Shown in pieces: positions 11,505 through 23,434 of a DNA stretch of 64,000 bases (within the stretch, counting starts at the first letter, position 1; the number at the start of each line of letters is the position of its first letter). The DNA is from Microcebus murinus (Eukaryota; Chordata; Mammalia; Primates; Cheirogaleidae). Where the stretch lies: NCBI RefSeq assembly GCF_040939455.1, contig NC_134106.1, forward strand, positions 73,229,001-73,293,000. Direction: 5' to 3'. The translations under genes and the position numbers were made by a program. The notes beneath the pieces were generated by a model. The model was not told the DNA's origin. It did no database searches and was given only the letters and a program-made list of their open reading frames with translations.

Positions 11505-12984
11505 CTGTCTCTGACATCTTTTCCCCAATATTTATTTCTATGTAATATCTGTTGCCAAACAGAGAACATTGAATAAATAAATGATGGTCACTGAAATGAA
11601 TGTGTCTATCATGAGCATTTACCATTGGAATGTTGATATCCTGGAAAAAGGAAAAGAGCACTGGGATTTATTAAGCATGGTTGTGCCACCATTGCACAGC
11701 TGTTGTGAAGTCAACTGTTTGCACAAATGGATAGCATTATCTATCATTTAGAATGTTTCAGAAATCAAATGGAGATGTACAGAATTCACTGAGTACTTCT
11801 TTCTTGGGAGGCTCAGATACTGTTGGTGCCATGCTGAGATCCACACAGTTGGGACATGGTTTCCTAGAATGAGAAATTCTGGTGCCTCAGCTGAAGAATA
11901 GGTTACTACATTGACCTGGTATTTATTTCTCAGAATGGATACTTTCCAAGTTTTCCTTTTATGATTTCAATAATCAATGGGATTATGTTTTGATTGTTGT
12001 CAAATATAAAACATTAGGAGAGGGTAGCAGGTTAAGAGGGAAAATCAGAAAAGTCCCAGCCAGACATGAATAGATTGAGTTAGTCTGACTTGGGCTTTTG
12101 GAAAAAAATATGCACAGGAAAAATATTTGAAGAAGTCATAGGTATTAAAAAAAAAACAGTATGTCAGTGCAACCTGGAAAATATTTCCTGAGAACAGATG
12201 AGGCACACATGTAACCAACACCATTGTTTTCCATTGTCCTCTTACTCATTGACAAACCATGTCCAAGGTTCCTGAAGATCTGGGAAGATATATCAGCTCA
12301 ATCCTGTTTCTAGAGCCAGGGGTTGGCTGTGAATATGAGCAAATGTGGGTGTGACTTACACGTCTATAAGTCCATGGACACTGTCTTGGGGAGGACCTGC
12401 AAGTGGTGACCTGTCTCCCACCTTGATGAGGACACCTTGATCCCTGTCCTCCTGATGCCACTCAATGACCAGAACCTAGGCTGTTCACCTGGTCCTCACT
12501 CCCTTTTATTTTTTACTAGACAGACCCTCCCACTCACATTTCTTTCTAACTTGTAATTTCTTTAGATTCATTTTCCCAGATATATGCTCTGCCTTGTAGA
12601 CACTATGTGACAGAGGGAACTATTTTTAAGGTAAATACACTAGTAGTTTCCATGGCTGTTATTTGCTCTATGTCCACAGGGTCTGCTAGATGAATGGGCT
12701 GCAGGAAGAGGTGTAAAATCATTGCTGAAAGAAAAGTGTGAGCTACAAAATGAAATAAAGAAGTGGTGATCACTTCCTCTGAACAACCTTGGTAGTGAGT
12801 TGGTATCCACCGGGGAGGAAAAAAACATGTTCCCAGGTTTGGTAAGAACATGAAAACTTTAAGACGTGTTTAATGATCACCTCAGAGCTACCTTAGATTT
12901 ATTTTCTTACATCCTGAACTCCTCTGAGCACACACTGACAGAGAGGTTTGTCCTTCTAATTTCCTGGGTTGGTAGTAAAATAGA
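11505..12984. other. Non-coding IGKV2 flank
   Basis: Aligned with 626-1890 of the first unit. No gene, RNA or additional repeat recognised. Confidence 0.55.
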
Positions 12985-13175
12985 ATATTTATTCTGCTAG
13001 TAGAAATGGAAAATGGTGTAGCATATTTGGAAAACAGTCCAGCAGTTCAAGTGTTTAAACAAAGAGTTATTACATGATCCAGCAATTCTACCACTAGGCA
13101 TTAATAAATACCCAAGAAAAATGTAAACATATATGCACACAAAACCTTGTACTTGAATGTTAATGGTAGCATATG
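12985..13175 (+). mobile_element. Old L1 ORF2 3' fragment
   Basis: Plus-strand sequence matches the L1 ORF2 end: a block around gtggaaaacag-like, then tgatccagcaattctaccac near 13075, then a segment equivalent to cttgaatgttcatagcagca. It is heavily diverged and non-coding. Confidence 0.65.
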
Positions 13176-13360
13176 GGTCCATCTCTAGAATTACTGAGGA
13201 ACACCTCTGCCCAAAAGAGGAGTCCCCAGAATTCTCTGTGATGCATTTCAACTAAGTGGATTAACTTGAACATCTCCCATCAACTGGTCTATGTGGGTTT
13301 TACTCATCTTGTCTTCATTGAATGGTATAGCAAGGATAATTCTGTGTATGTTTTTGGTTC

Positions 13361-13790
13361 ACTATTATTATTATTTTGGAATATAACAGGGGTACAAATG
13401 TTTAGGTTACATATATCCCCCGAGTCAGAGCTACAAACATGCCCAACCCCCACACAGTGCTCACTGCACCTACTAGGTGTGAATATACCTATCTCCTCCT
13501 CCCCTGCCCGCCTTCCTGACACCCAATGAATGTTATTTCCATATGTGCACATAAGTGCTGATCAATTAGTACCAAATAGATGGTGGGTATATGTGGTACT
13601 TGTTTTTCCATTCTTGTGATACTTCAATTAGGAGACTGTCTTTATAATACAATGTCTTTTTTTTCTTTAGGCTGATTCCCAGTACTGGGATTGCTGGATC
13701 AAATGGTATTACTACTTTTAATTCTTTGGGATATCTCAATATTACTTTCCATATTGGTTGTACTAGTTTGCACTTAATTTGAAGTAAAAA
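13361..13790 (-). mobile_element. L1 3' fragments, minus orientation
   Basis: The reverse strand carries an L1 3' UTR (gggtacaaatgtttaggttacatat on plus at 13390 is its reverse complement) and, after a T-run near 13660, an ORF2 fragment. The ORF2 piece is marked on plus by ccagtactgggattgctgga near 13680. Old and truncated. Confidence 0.65.
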
Positions 13791-13799
13791 AAATAACTT

Positions 13800-15149
13800 T
13801 CACATACAGTAATAATGCTGTAGGTCTTAGAAGACAAAAAAAATTTCCTAACAAAAGCAGAAGAGAACAGGAAATAAATTTAAAGAGTCATGTTTCTGAT
13901 GACGTGAGAGCACTATAGAAGAAATAAAGAGCAGATGACCTAACATTTCAGTGAGGAAATACCCTTTGTAGGTGAGCTGATATTCTCCTGTCATTGTACT
14001 TTTTAGTGAAATTTGCCAGATTTGAGAGTGGTTGGCGATTTGGGCTCAGCCCAGGCAGAGGATTCTACTGGGAGGAGAATCCAGCTGAGTCTGGCAGGTG
14101 CGTGGAGCGACCTTAGCAGACTGGACCAGGGCTGAACCCAAAACATCAGGCAGTATTTCTCCTTGGGACATTAGCTGAGGTCTGGGTCAGGAGCAGTGGC
14201 TGGGGCTGGACCACAAAGGTGGAGTTAAGCCTCCCTCATTCCTGTGGGTTTCCTTCTATAAAGCTGCACTGAATGTCCTTCATGTGTGTCTCAGACGTGG
14301 GCCCTGGGCTTCTGTCCCTACATCTCCTGATGATCTTCCAGCCCCAACTCTACCCTGGTCAACCTCTAAATTATTTTCATGCAAGGTCTCTCCTGAATGA
14401 CCATTCTCTTTCCAGTCACATCCAGATATAATATGGGGAAAGAGTCAATTTTGAAAGCTCATCTCTACCCTGCTGGGATGACTAGGAATGCTTCATATGA
14501 CCTAAAGTGCATGCACTAGGACATTTGCTAACCTGTGAGTCACTAAGGCCTCAGATCCCTGCATGATGCACGACTTCCCCACGAGCTTGCAGGGACATCA
14601 GGGCACAACCTGAAGGCCAGTCAGGAACTATTTGTCACTGTATTTCCAATGAATATGCATGAGATTCCATCAGGGTTTGTAGCTCAACCCCAACGTCACC
14701 AGCATTCCCTCAATGACAAATGTGAGCATCGGAGCTGGGTGTTGCACCAACAGCTGCTGTCTGCCACGTGTCCTTCCAGTTCTCCTTCACTGCTGCTCCC
14801 AATTCTAACATTCTTATTCTTGGGAGACAAAATTACCTTATATTATCTTATATTTTCAAAAATTCTCTTGAATATGGCATATAAATATATGTTTTCTAAT
14901 TCTTCCAGACTTGATTATTTATTTTTACAATTCAGATAAGGAATTCAAAAATCTCTCCTTTCATTTCAATATGCTGTGACTGAGACTAATCAAAAACTTT
15001 GACACATTACTTTTGCTTTTAAATAGATTTCACAAAGTCTATGGAGCAGTCAAAACCCAAGAATATGGACAATTTTACTTTGGTACTCCCTGAAACAGTA
15101 GTAAATAATGCTGTGCCTGCCCCTTTGTTAGAGAGACATGTGCTAAATA

Positions 15150-15188
<39 letters not shown>

Positions 15189-15370
15189 AGACAGGGGAAG
15201 TGTGCAGGTGGGTGGACGGGAAGGAACAGAGTCTATATCACTAAATGAATCCAGGTGCATTTACACCAGTAACTATTCAACTAAAATAAAATAAAAAAAA
15301 TGTGTTAGTTTTGGATTTCTATCAGTCAGACTTCATGTCAAAGGTGTTATACTGAATAGACTTAATTGAT
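13800..15370. other. Non-coding IGKV2 flank with (AAAT)n tract
   Basis: Aligned with 2590-5870 of the first unit outside its insertions. A tetranucleotide (AAAT)n microsatellite lies at about 15145-15190. No gene recognised. Confidence 0.55.
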
Positions 15371-15664
15371 AAATAATGTAGGGCAGGCAGGGAAGATTAG
15401 GATGAGCTTTCATTCAGCTGTCTCTTCTGTCCTGTCTGGTTTCTCACAGGGCACTTGAATCCCTTCCATTCTCCTACACGTTCTGCAGGGCCAAGGCTGT
15501 CACAGCTGACAGGTACTCTATGTGCCTGCCGAGGTGAAGCCACAGCCCTCATGGTCCAGATCAGTGGCCTGCTGCATGCTCCTTGAGGTTCCCTGCAACG
15601 TGCTCTATGGCACCTGCTCACCAGACAATCAACACTGGTGGGCAGCTGGGCCACCCAGCAGAGA

Positions 15665-15692
15665 GGTTTGTGTTTGGGGCTGTACCACTGTG
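15665..15692 (-). other. V-kappa recombination signal (12-spacer)
   Basis: Minus strand: consensus heptamer CACAGTG (15692-15686), 12-base spacer, nonamer ACACAAACC (15673-15665). Adjacent to the V exon end. Confidence 0.93.
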
Positions 15693-16456
15693 GGAGGAAA
15701 TTGTATAGTTTGCATGCAGTAATAAACCCTGACATCCTCAGCCTCCACCTTGCTAATCTTCAGTGTAAAGTCTGTGCCTGACCCGCTGCCACTGAACCTG
15801 TCTGGGACCCCAGAGGCCCGGGTGAAACCCAAGTAGATCAGGAGCTGTGGAGACTGGCCTGGCTTCTGCAGGAACCATTGCAAATAGGTCTTTCCATCGC
15901 TATGCAGGAGGCTCTGGCTAGACCTGCAGGAGATGGAGGCCGACTCTCCAGGGGTGACCGGCAGGGACAGTGGAGTCTGGGTCATCACAATATCCCCACT
16001 GGATCCTGAAATAATGAGAGAGAAGGGCAAGGTTATGTACACACAGTAGGAGACGTTTTCACAATTTTCTTTTGTTATTTCAGGCTAAGTTATACTTCAT
16101 ATGTGTGACTTTCATTCATTCTCCAAAAACATTCAATTTCAAAGAGAACAGAGATTTTCAAGTCTGGAGAGAACCTCTAGAAGTCCCCTGCACAATCCCC
16201 TCTTTCTGTGTCAGAGTCTTCACCAGAGCACAGGTCCCTGCTCCTTCGGGAACCTTCCTCACTCTCTCAGATCTAAGCCTGACTTGACACATACTGGAGG
16301 ACAAGACGTGCACATCTAACACATGCACAGAGCAACGTGGCAGGCAGTGGGGCCCCACAGCTCACTCTCCCACCCCGTCCTCCTTCCTCATCTCCTTCTG
16401 TCCTTACCAGGGACCCAGAGCACCAGCAGCCCCAGGAGCTGAGCAGGGAGCCTCAT
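15693..16456 (-). CDS. IGKV2: Immunoglobulin kappa variable gene, IGKV2 family
   Basis: Leader exon 16408-16456 ([17 protein letters not shown]), intron 16006-16407, V exon 15693-16005, all open with standard splice signals. The mature protein starts [20 protein letters not shown], with cysteine in SISCRSS, the core Trp in [11 protein letters not shown] and the second cysteine in VYYCMQ. CDR1 is the long IGKV2 type ([11 protein letters not shown]). Germline CDR3 is MQTIQFPP, the classical IGKV2 pattern with Pro at the join. One unusual residue is Arg in EDVRVYYC where Gly is usual. Octamer and RSS are intact, so it is predicted functional. It is the best-preserved of the three IGKV2 copies. 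Confidence 0.96.
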
Positions 16457-16555
16457 TTTGAGAAGTTGGACTGAGGAGTCCTGATCGATCAAGTCAATGT
16501 TAGATTTGAGCTTTTATCTCAGACTTCTAGGGGCAGGTCCTCCCCAGGGGACAGT

Positions 16556-16563
16556 ATGCAAAT
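16556..16563 (-). promoter_or_regulatory. Octamer of IGKV2 promoter
   Basis: Plus-strand atgcaaat in the context gtatgcaaatgccctgg, identical to that at 10193. It lies 99 bases upstream of the leader ATG. Confidence 0.88.
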
Positions 16564-16649
16564 GCCCTGGTGGGTGCAGCAGTGTGGAAAGAGCCAACAG
16601 GAGCGTGGGGGCGTCTCTTGTGAGCAAAGTAACAGAAAACGTTCTCTGT

Positions 16650-18850
16650 GGTTGGAGGGAAACTAACACAGGAAAAAATCTATTTAGCTCCAATAGGAGA
16701 AAGGACGTATTATACGTTTTCTTTCCCTTTCCTCCACTTTTTATAATAGTTCTTCAGCATTTTCCCTGGTACATTATTCTTTTCTTTTATGAGGTTGATT
16801 TTCCATAAATTTTTAACAAATTATTTTTTTAACCTGCTGTATAATTAAGACTAGTTTTGGTCTTTTCTATTTTTTAAAAACACATAAAGAGTAGATATAT
16901 TAAATGTACAATTAATGTTTTATGCATATTTAGTATCCAAATGAATCTATAGAACATTTCAGAATCCCCAGATGCTTCCATCATGCACGTTCCCTGTCAG
17001 TCACTGCTCCCCTGTCCCAACAAAGGTGACTGTCCTTCTGACATCTGTCACAAGTGTGTCTCTTCCTAAACTTGAATGTCATATAAGTTAAAGTAAACAT
17101 TTTGTTGTTGTTTCTAGTTTCTTTCTTGTTTCTTGCCTGTTTTTGAGGCCCTCTCTCTTTCCTATGTGTTCACATTGTTGTCTGTTGTCATTTCCTGTAA
17201 TTCTGAAGAATTTCCTCTTAAATTTCTTGCGAGCATGTCTGAAAGTAATCATTTCTCTTGATTTGTGTTTATCAAATCAAGTATGTTTTTACTTTGCCTT
17301 TATTTTTGAAGTATAGTTTCACTGGATATAGAATTCTGGGTTGACTTTTTTATTTTCATTTCATCATCTAATTGTGTCATTGCACTGTCTTCTGGTTTCC
17401 ATTGGACAAAATGAGCACTTAGTCAATGTCTTTATTATTGTTTTCCTGTGTAGAGTGAGTTTTTTTCTTGAAGATTTTTCCATTTGTTATTGCATTTCAG
17501 CATTTTAACTGTAATGCATGTACTTAATATTTTTGGTGTTTCACTGGAATGTGTTTCATTGAGTTTCTTTGTTCCATCCAGTAATGTATTTCCTTACATT
17601 TGAAAAGTTTTTGTTGCTATATTTTCAAATATTTTTCTCAGCTCCCTTCTCTTTTTTCTTTCCTTCATGACTTCCATACACATTTGTTAGTATTCTTCAC
17701 ATTGACCTCTAAACCTCTGAGGCCTTGTTCATTTGCTTTAATCTTTTTTCTTTAGAACAAATAATTTCTATTCATCTATTGTCCAGTTCATTGATTCTTC
17801 TGCCATAGTCAACTGTTTGAGTACCTATCAAATGAATTCCTCAGTTGGGTTCTTGTACTTTTCATTTTTTGAATTCTCATTAGGTCTTTCTTTCATGACT
17901 TCTTCTCTACTGAAAGTCCCTATTTGTCAAATAATTTCTTCATATTTTCCTTTTCTTAGTCTTTCATCATAGATAAAAGATTTGAAAATAGTGTTTGAAT
18001 ATCTATGAAATAACTTCTGAATTCAATTTCCCATTTGATGTTTGATTACTGATATCTCCTCTTTTTTATTATTCTTATTGTTAACTTACAGCTTGACTAT
18101 ATAGGGACTGCCCCTCTAACTACATAGCTTAGTAGTAACCAATGATTCAGGGGGTTTTGCTTAAACATCACAAGCTCATGACACTTCTACCAATTCATCT
18201 GCCTGTTGTTTGGAAAGTGCATGAAAACTACAGCAATTCTTACCTCCCTCTATACTTTCCGCTGGTCCCTCTTGGGTCTCTGTCACTTGTAATATATGTG
18301 CAGAGATTATCTCAGCAATTCTATGACTCCACAGTTTCCAGAAATCCACTATTAACTTTCAGCTGGTCAACCACTTGCCCCAACCAGGACCATCACCTTG
18401 GACGAGCAAAGCTGTGGGATCCTTCTGTTCATTTCCTGTGGAGTTCACCACATTTAGCTGGAAACACTGAAGGATCTGGCTCCACTTCCTTCCCCAACTC
18501 ATGCAGAACCAATTTGGCAGCAAGTTGCTAGTTTTTGCTGCCATCCTCATACTGTTGCTATGCAGTATTTTTAGTTCTTGCTGATTGTGCTTTGGTGGAA
18601 GGAAGACGTTCCAGGCAGTAGGTCTCAGACTCTTCCCATTCTTACCCAAAGCTCGAGTACATATTCAAGAATTAACAATTCTCAATTTGTTTTATGTTTT
18701 TAGTTCTTTCCAGAGCCCTGAAATCATTAGTTTTTGTATTTTTTCATTTTGTATTTCAGTTGTTTTTGTTTCTGCAGAGAGAATTCAACAAACTTTTCAA
18801 GATATTGTAACCAGAAGTCCCTTCCAAATTGAATTTAACTGAACATAATG
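16650..18850 (-). repeat. Old L1M-type LINE sequence
   Basis: AT-rich and without a gene. The stretch around 17310-17400 (gtttcactggatatagaatt, then cattgcactgtcttctggtt) and 17540-17960 reads like the reverse strand of an old L1M element. The piece at about 16900-17090 looks like the other end of such an element. Boundaries are approximate. Confidence 0.6.
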
Positions 18851-19172
18851 GCCACACTAAATGGGAATGGGGGTGTATGCTAGCATAAGTAACTTTTAAA
18901 TAGAAAATCTGGTGTCCATACCCTTAGGTTAAAGAGAAACAGAGCTCAAAACAAATACTGGACTCTATCCTCTCAATTTCTTATTTTCAGAGGTATCCTC
19001 TAGCAATTTTCAAAACATCTTATGTCCACTCTAGGATTAAACAAATAAGCCAATATACTATAGATAATGGGAGGCATGAATATCACTTTAAGAGATGAAA
19101 GTCACAAATAAAGAAAAGGAGGAAATACGGAATGATACCTGAGGAATTGCTCATTAAGAACTTATGGTCTAT

Positions 19173-19297
19173 CCAGGGTACATTGGCATTCACCTATAGT
19201 CCCAGGAACACAGGAGGATTGCCTGAGCCCAGGAGTTTGAGGCCAGCCTGGGTTACATAGCAAGACTCTGTCTCTAAAAAAATAACTAAAAATAAGG
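19173..19297 (+). mobile_element. Alu-monomer-like element (FLAM type)
   Basis: About 120 bases resembling a single Alu arm: cacctatagtcccaggaac, then gcctgagcccaggagtttga and cagcctgggttacatagcaa, ending in an A-rich tail. There is no second arm. Diverged. Confidence 0.7.
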
Positions 19298-19309
19298 GCA
19301 TATACTTTT

Positions 19310-19890
19310 GTCTTGTGTTTAATTATTCTTATTTGTATATTTTAATTAATTTTGAAATCATTTTAGACTTGCAAAAAGTTTCAAAAATAGTAAAGTTTGT
19401 TCCAATATCATTTTCCTCCACCTTTCCCTAATGTTGAACATCTTACATCTTTCTTATGTAACCATTGTATAATGATCAAACCCAGAAAATTAGCATTGAC
19501 ACAATGGCATTAAGTACATGCATGGATTTTACTGTTTTTTTCTACTGATGCCTTTTTTAAATTCCAGAATCAATTCCAGGATTCCATATTGCATTTAATT
19601 GTCATGTCTCCTTAATTTCCTCTGATCTGCGACAATTCTTTATTTTTTCTTTGTCTCTCATGGCCTTGATACTTGGAAAGTAGACTGATTAATAACTTTT
19701 AAGAAAGTGTTTCTGATCTTTTCTCATCCATGTTGAGTTGTTTTTATTTTTGTCAAGAAATATTTTTCATTTATCAGATGATAGGTATATATTTCATGCC
19801 ATTTCCTCATTTTTCTGTTGACTCTATGACTTTGAAGTTTTCTTGCTAGGATCCCAACTTGCTGATAATATCTGGAAACACATTCAAATG
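19310..19890. repeat. Old L1M-type LINE 3' sequence
   Basis: Contains cttgcaaaaagtttcaaaaa near 19370, caatggcattaagtacatgc near 19500 and ttccaggattccatattgca near 19575, typical of old L1M 3' sequence. It resembles 10620-10870. No gene. Confidence 0.55.
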
Positions 19891-20680
19891 TATTCTGAGG
19901 CCATTCTCTAAATGGAATAACTCTGAGAGTTGGGGAAATAGTGACCCTACTGGGATGTCTGCCATTAACTCACCATCATCACCATCACTTCTAAAAGTAC
20001 ATTTCCTGGAAGTTCTTTTTACCCTCTGTTTTCCTGTAGAGTTGCTCAATGAAGAATCCTCCAAAGAGATTTGGAAGTTAGAAGATGATTCAATGCTATC
20101 CATTAGCTCCGGCAGGCAGACTCATGGACTGAGGTAAGGACTGCAGACTCACCTGGTGAGGTGCTGCAGCCATCTGAGACCATCCCCATCCCCAACCTTG
20201 AGCTTCCTAGACAGGTCTGAGGACCCTGTGGTCAGGCCCCTTCAGAGGCAGATGCACTCTGGCTTCTGGAGAAGCACCAAGGAACCCCATCATTTCTAGC
20301 ATCTGCATCTCTCAACATCACATCCTCTGGCCTTTGAAAGACTGTAGTTTAGACTTTAATTCCTTATATCCCCACTTGGAATACCTAGAGTAGCTTCTCC
20401 TTTGATGTATTAACTCCAACTGGTCCTGTAACCCGGACTCCTCAGGTGTAATCAGCTGTCCTTTCATAAATCAGGACAGTTTTTGCCATGTCTGTGCTGC
20501 TGGGGCTGAAGAAGAGGAAAGAGACTTAGGGAGCAGAGGAGCCTCATGCTCCCTTTTACGAAAACCTCCCAGTGACGTTCAGAACGTGGCTGCCTCTGAA
20601 AAATGCTCTCAGCAGATGGAGGCAGCAGGAGGAGCAGCTGGGGCAGCCCAGCCTCACATGTGTGCTTCCCTGGGGGGGAG

Positions 20681-20708
20681 GGTTTCTGTTCGGGCTTGTA
20701 ACACTGTG
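20681..20708 (-). other. V-kappa recombination signal (12-spacer)
   Basis: Minus strand: heptamer CACAGTG (20708-20702), 12-base spacer, nonamer ACAGAAACC (20689-20681), one base from consensus. Confidence 0.93.
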
Positions 20709-21180
20709 GGAGGGTAACTAGCATATTGTAGACAGTAGTAAGTTGCGAAATCTTCAGGCTGCAGGCTGCTGATGGTGAGAGTGTAATCTGTCCCAGACCC
20801 ACTGCCACTGAACCTCGATGGGACCCCACTATCCAAAGTGGATGCATAATAGATCAGGCGTTTAGGGGATTTCCCTTGTTTCTGTTGATACCAGGATAAA
20901 TACTTGCTAATGCCCTGACTGGCCCGGCAAGTGATGGTGACTGTGTCTCCTACAGATGCAGCCAGGGAGGATGGAGACTGGGTCATCTGGATGTCACATC
21001 TGGCACCTGAGATTGGAAAGATAAAAAACAAATATACACGCAATTAATCAAGTTTTAAGAAGGCTTCCCTGAAGAACCAGGTGGCATTGACCACACTGGT
21101 TGAGTAAATTCCTGGTGTTCTCCCTCCTTACCTGGGAGCCAGAGCAGCAGGAGCCCCAGGAGCTGAGTGGGGACCCTCAT
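20709..21180 (-). CDS. IGKV1: Immunoglobulin kappa variable gene, IGKV1 family
   Basis: Leader exon 21132-21180 ([17 protein letters not shown]), short intron 21007-21131, V exon 20709-21006. The leader ends GARC and the mature domain begins [20 protein letters not shown], diagnostic of IGKV1. The first cysteine is in TITCRAS, Trp in LSWYQQK, the second cysteine in FATYYC. CDR1 is QGISKY and germline CDR3 is LQYASYPP. An unusual Gln replaces Pro in the YQQKxGK loop. The start is the ATG at 21180. The upstream Met-Asp of the sister gene at 31127 is not present here. RSS and octamer are intact, so it is predicted functional. Confidence 0.96.
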
Positions 21181-21273
21181 GTTTTCACTGTGTCCTGACT
21201 GGGACTGATTCTTGCACAGGGTGTGACAAGCCTATTTGTATGTCTTCAAGACAGTGACCTGTGCTCTGGGAAC

Positions 21274-21281
21274 ATGCAAAT
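21274..21281 (-). promoter_or_regulatory. Octamer of IGKV1 promoter
   Basis: Plus-strand atgcaaat, 93 bases upstream of the leader start, in the standard light-chain orientation. Confidence 0.88.
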
Positions 21282-22059
21282 CTGCACAGCTGCAAGGAAG
21301 ACTTATCTCAATAACCCAGCACAGGCCCAGTGTCTCCCAAGACTAACTAGTGTGGCACACATTTGCTTGCGGAAAACATAGTTCTCCCTGGGGACCACAG
21401 AACAGAATCAGTCTACTCTCCAGCAAGTAGAGTGATTGTTCTCTTCATGGTTCATGACTTGCTTTTCTTGCTAACTGTCCATCTCAGACCTGGCCTGTCA
21501 GGAAAACACGTCTCCTAAACCTGCAAGAAATTTAGAAGCTCCATATATTTGATCCCAGTAGATCTTACTGAGGCCAGAGAGGCTTCCTCTTTGCTCTGAT
21601 TCTCTGAAGTCCTTGGTGTAGAAAATCATCAGCACTACTAACCAGAGATGCAATGAGGCATGAGTGACAGATTGACAGATAGACAGATATATACATAGAT
21701 AGATTTGTATAATAAATAAAGAAAAAGAAAAAGGTGAAAATGTAATCTGTGAAAAAAAGTATCACGATTTTCAGGAAAGGGTTCAGCCACTGGGTGTGAG
21801 GCATGGCTAACCTGTCATCTCCAGGCATGTGATTGTTGCTCTCCATTTCTAAATCTCTTTCCCACCTCTTCCATCTGGGCCAGCCAACATCAGGGATTTT
21901 CTCGTTCCCCATCTACAAAGTCTCAGCTACCTTTCTAGCTCCGTGTGCCATCATGCATTTCCATGCTAGATGTTTCCTGAGCTCCTTGGGTTACCTTCAT
22001 ACCTCCCACCCCTCTTAACCCAACTATTCCCCTTAAGAAGTGAGGTGCTTTTTACCCCT

Positions 22060-23434
22060 ACTATGGAATGCTGATGTTGCACAGGAAGGGTGTGTGCACT
22101 GGAAGCCTGTAATGCAACTGCTCTGGTTTGTCCTGTTTGCCTGTGATTGCCTCTGCTCAAGCCTGTGCTATCTATGCTGCGTGTTGGGCTGTTCATCAGG
22201 TAGTTGTAAGATGTTCTATGTGGGCGCTTGGTGAGACCCTCTTCACTGTGTTGTGGGGATTGCTCTATGCAGGGTCTCCCCACAGAGGTGACAATAGCAG
22301 CTGGATGAGGCTGTATAGGCAGTTGTTATGCATTCCTGGGCTGTGGGTGTTTGCTCAAACCAGGTTGCAGTGTACTGGCAGCTCCAGGTTTGGGGTCCCT
22401 GGCAGGGCATTGGACTTTGGTGCAGTTGCTCTGGCCCTGTGGTTGTGGTAGAGGCTCTCGGGTGGAAACTTGGAGTCCAGGTGCAGTGCTGGAATCTTGA
22501 GGATGGTGTCTCGGGCCTGGCAGGAGCTGTGGAGACACAGGGGCAAAGCCTCAGGCTCTGGCATGAGAGTCTCAGAGCGGGGACTGGGGAGGAGCCCAAA
22601 TCAGGGCTTCTCAGTAGGGCCTCTGAACCAGAAGCAGGGTGATGCTGGTGACAGGGCTGATCCCACCTGGAGGGCAGGGTCAGAGCCAAGCAGGCAGGAG
22701 TTAGTTAGGGCCTAGAGGGCGGAGTTGGGCATAGCAAGTGGCAGGCTGTTCCACAGCCTTGGTGAGTGTGAGGCTGCCAAGTTACAGGGGCAGAGGTTGA
22801 TTCCAGTGGCCCAGGAACTGCAGGGTTCTTCCTGCCCCATCCAGGACCTGCCGAAGCAGTCGCCCAAACCCTCTCAGGTTGGAGCCTGCTGCGCCCCAGT
22901 TCATTTCTGTACTGAGATCCAGTTGCATTGTAGGGGAGAAGCGCTTGGCTTCCAGGTACATAGTATGGCTCAGGGAAGCCACCAACTAGCCCACTCCCTC
23001 CCCAGCCCTGTGAGGACCCTCCGTTGTGCACCTGAGAGCTCAGGATGGCTTTAGATGCTGCCCAATCCCCACCACACCTGTTGTCTGGTGCAATGACTCT
23101 GCACAGACTCCAGGCAGGTCCGCTGTCTAATCAGGTAGAGGTCTGTGGAGGTGGGGGGAGCTGTCTCACAGCTCACACAGCACCAGCAGGGTGAGCACAG
23201 CAGCCCAGCACTCTATCCTCCTATTCTTTGTTGTAAGTTCTTTGATCTTATTATATATATCACCTTGTCTCTCTTTTTTTTTTCATGCCAAGTATCCCGC
23301 ATTGCTTCTCTGTGACTTCACAATGTTGTTTCAGAGAAGAGAAATCTATATGTAGGCAGCTGCCTGCATTTGTCACTTCTTCCCTTGGGAGCAGCATGCT
23401 GGCAGGCTGCTTCTAGTCCACCATATTTTTTTGC
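22060..23434 (-). mobile_element. LINE-1 5' UTR fragment, minus orientation
   Basis: The reverse strand from 23434 starts with the kind of sequence found at primate L1 5' ends: gactagaagcagcctgcc (the reverse complement of 23401-23420), followed by a GC-rich body. No ORF1 follows, so only the promoter end is present. The left edge coincides with loss of homology to the sister IGKV1 unit at about 22050. Open frames here are chance products of GC-rich sequence. The L1 subfamily is not assigned. Confidence 0.5.

Larger units (their letters stand above)
10870..16650. repeat. Segmental duplication copy 2: IGKV2 unit with intact gene
   Basis: Aligns with 1-7200 from its first bases through the V gene and octamer. 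It lacks the Alu, MST LTR and L1 fragment of the first copy. It has its own old L1 pieces near 12985-13175 and 13361-13790 and an (AAAT)n microsatellite at about 15145-15190. Confidence 0.75.
20030..22045. repeat. Segmental duplication copy 1: IGKV1 unit
   Basis: Aligns with 30440-32450 across the 3' flank, the V gene, the promoter and the 5' flank. Shared landmarks are tttcctgtagagttg at the start (20031 and 30439), ccagagatgc near 21640 and 32098, and the ggccagcca segment near 21878 and 32250. Non-coding except for the V gene. Confidence 0.75.

Noticed and set aside
22243..22689. Several open frames up to 148 codons
   Set aside because: Chance frames in a GC-rich segment that looks like an L1 5' UTR.
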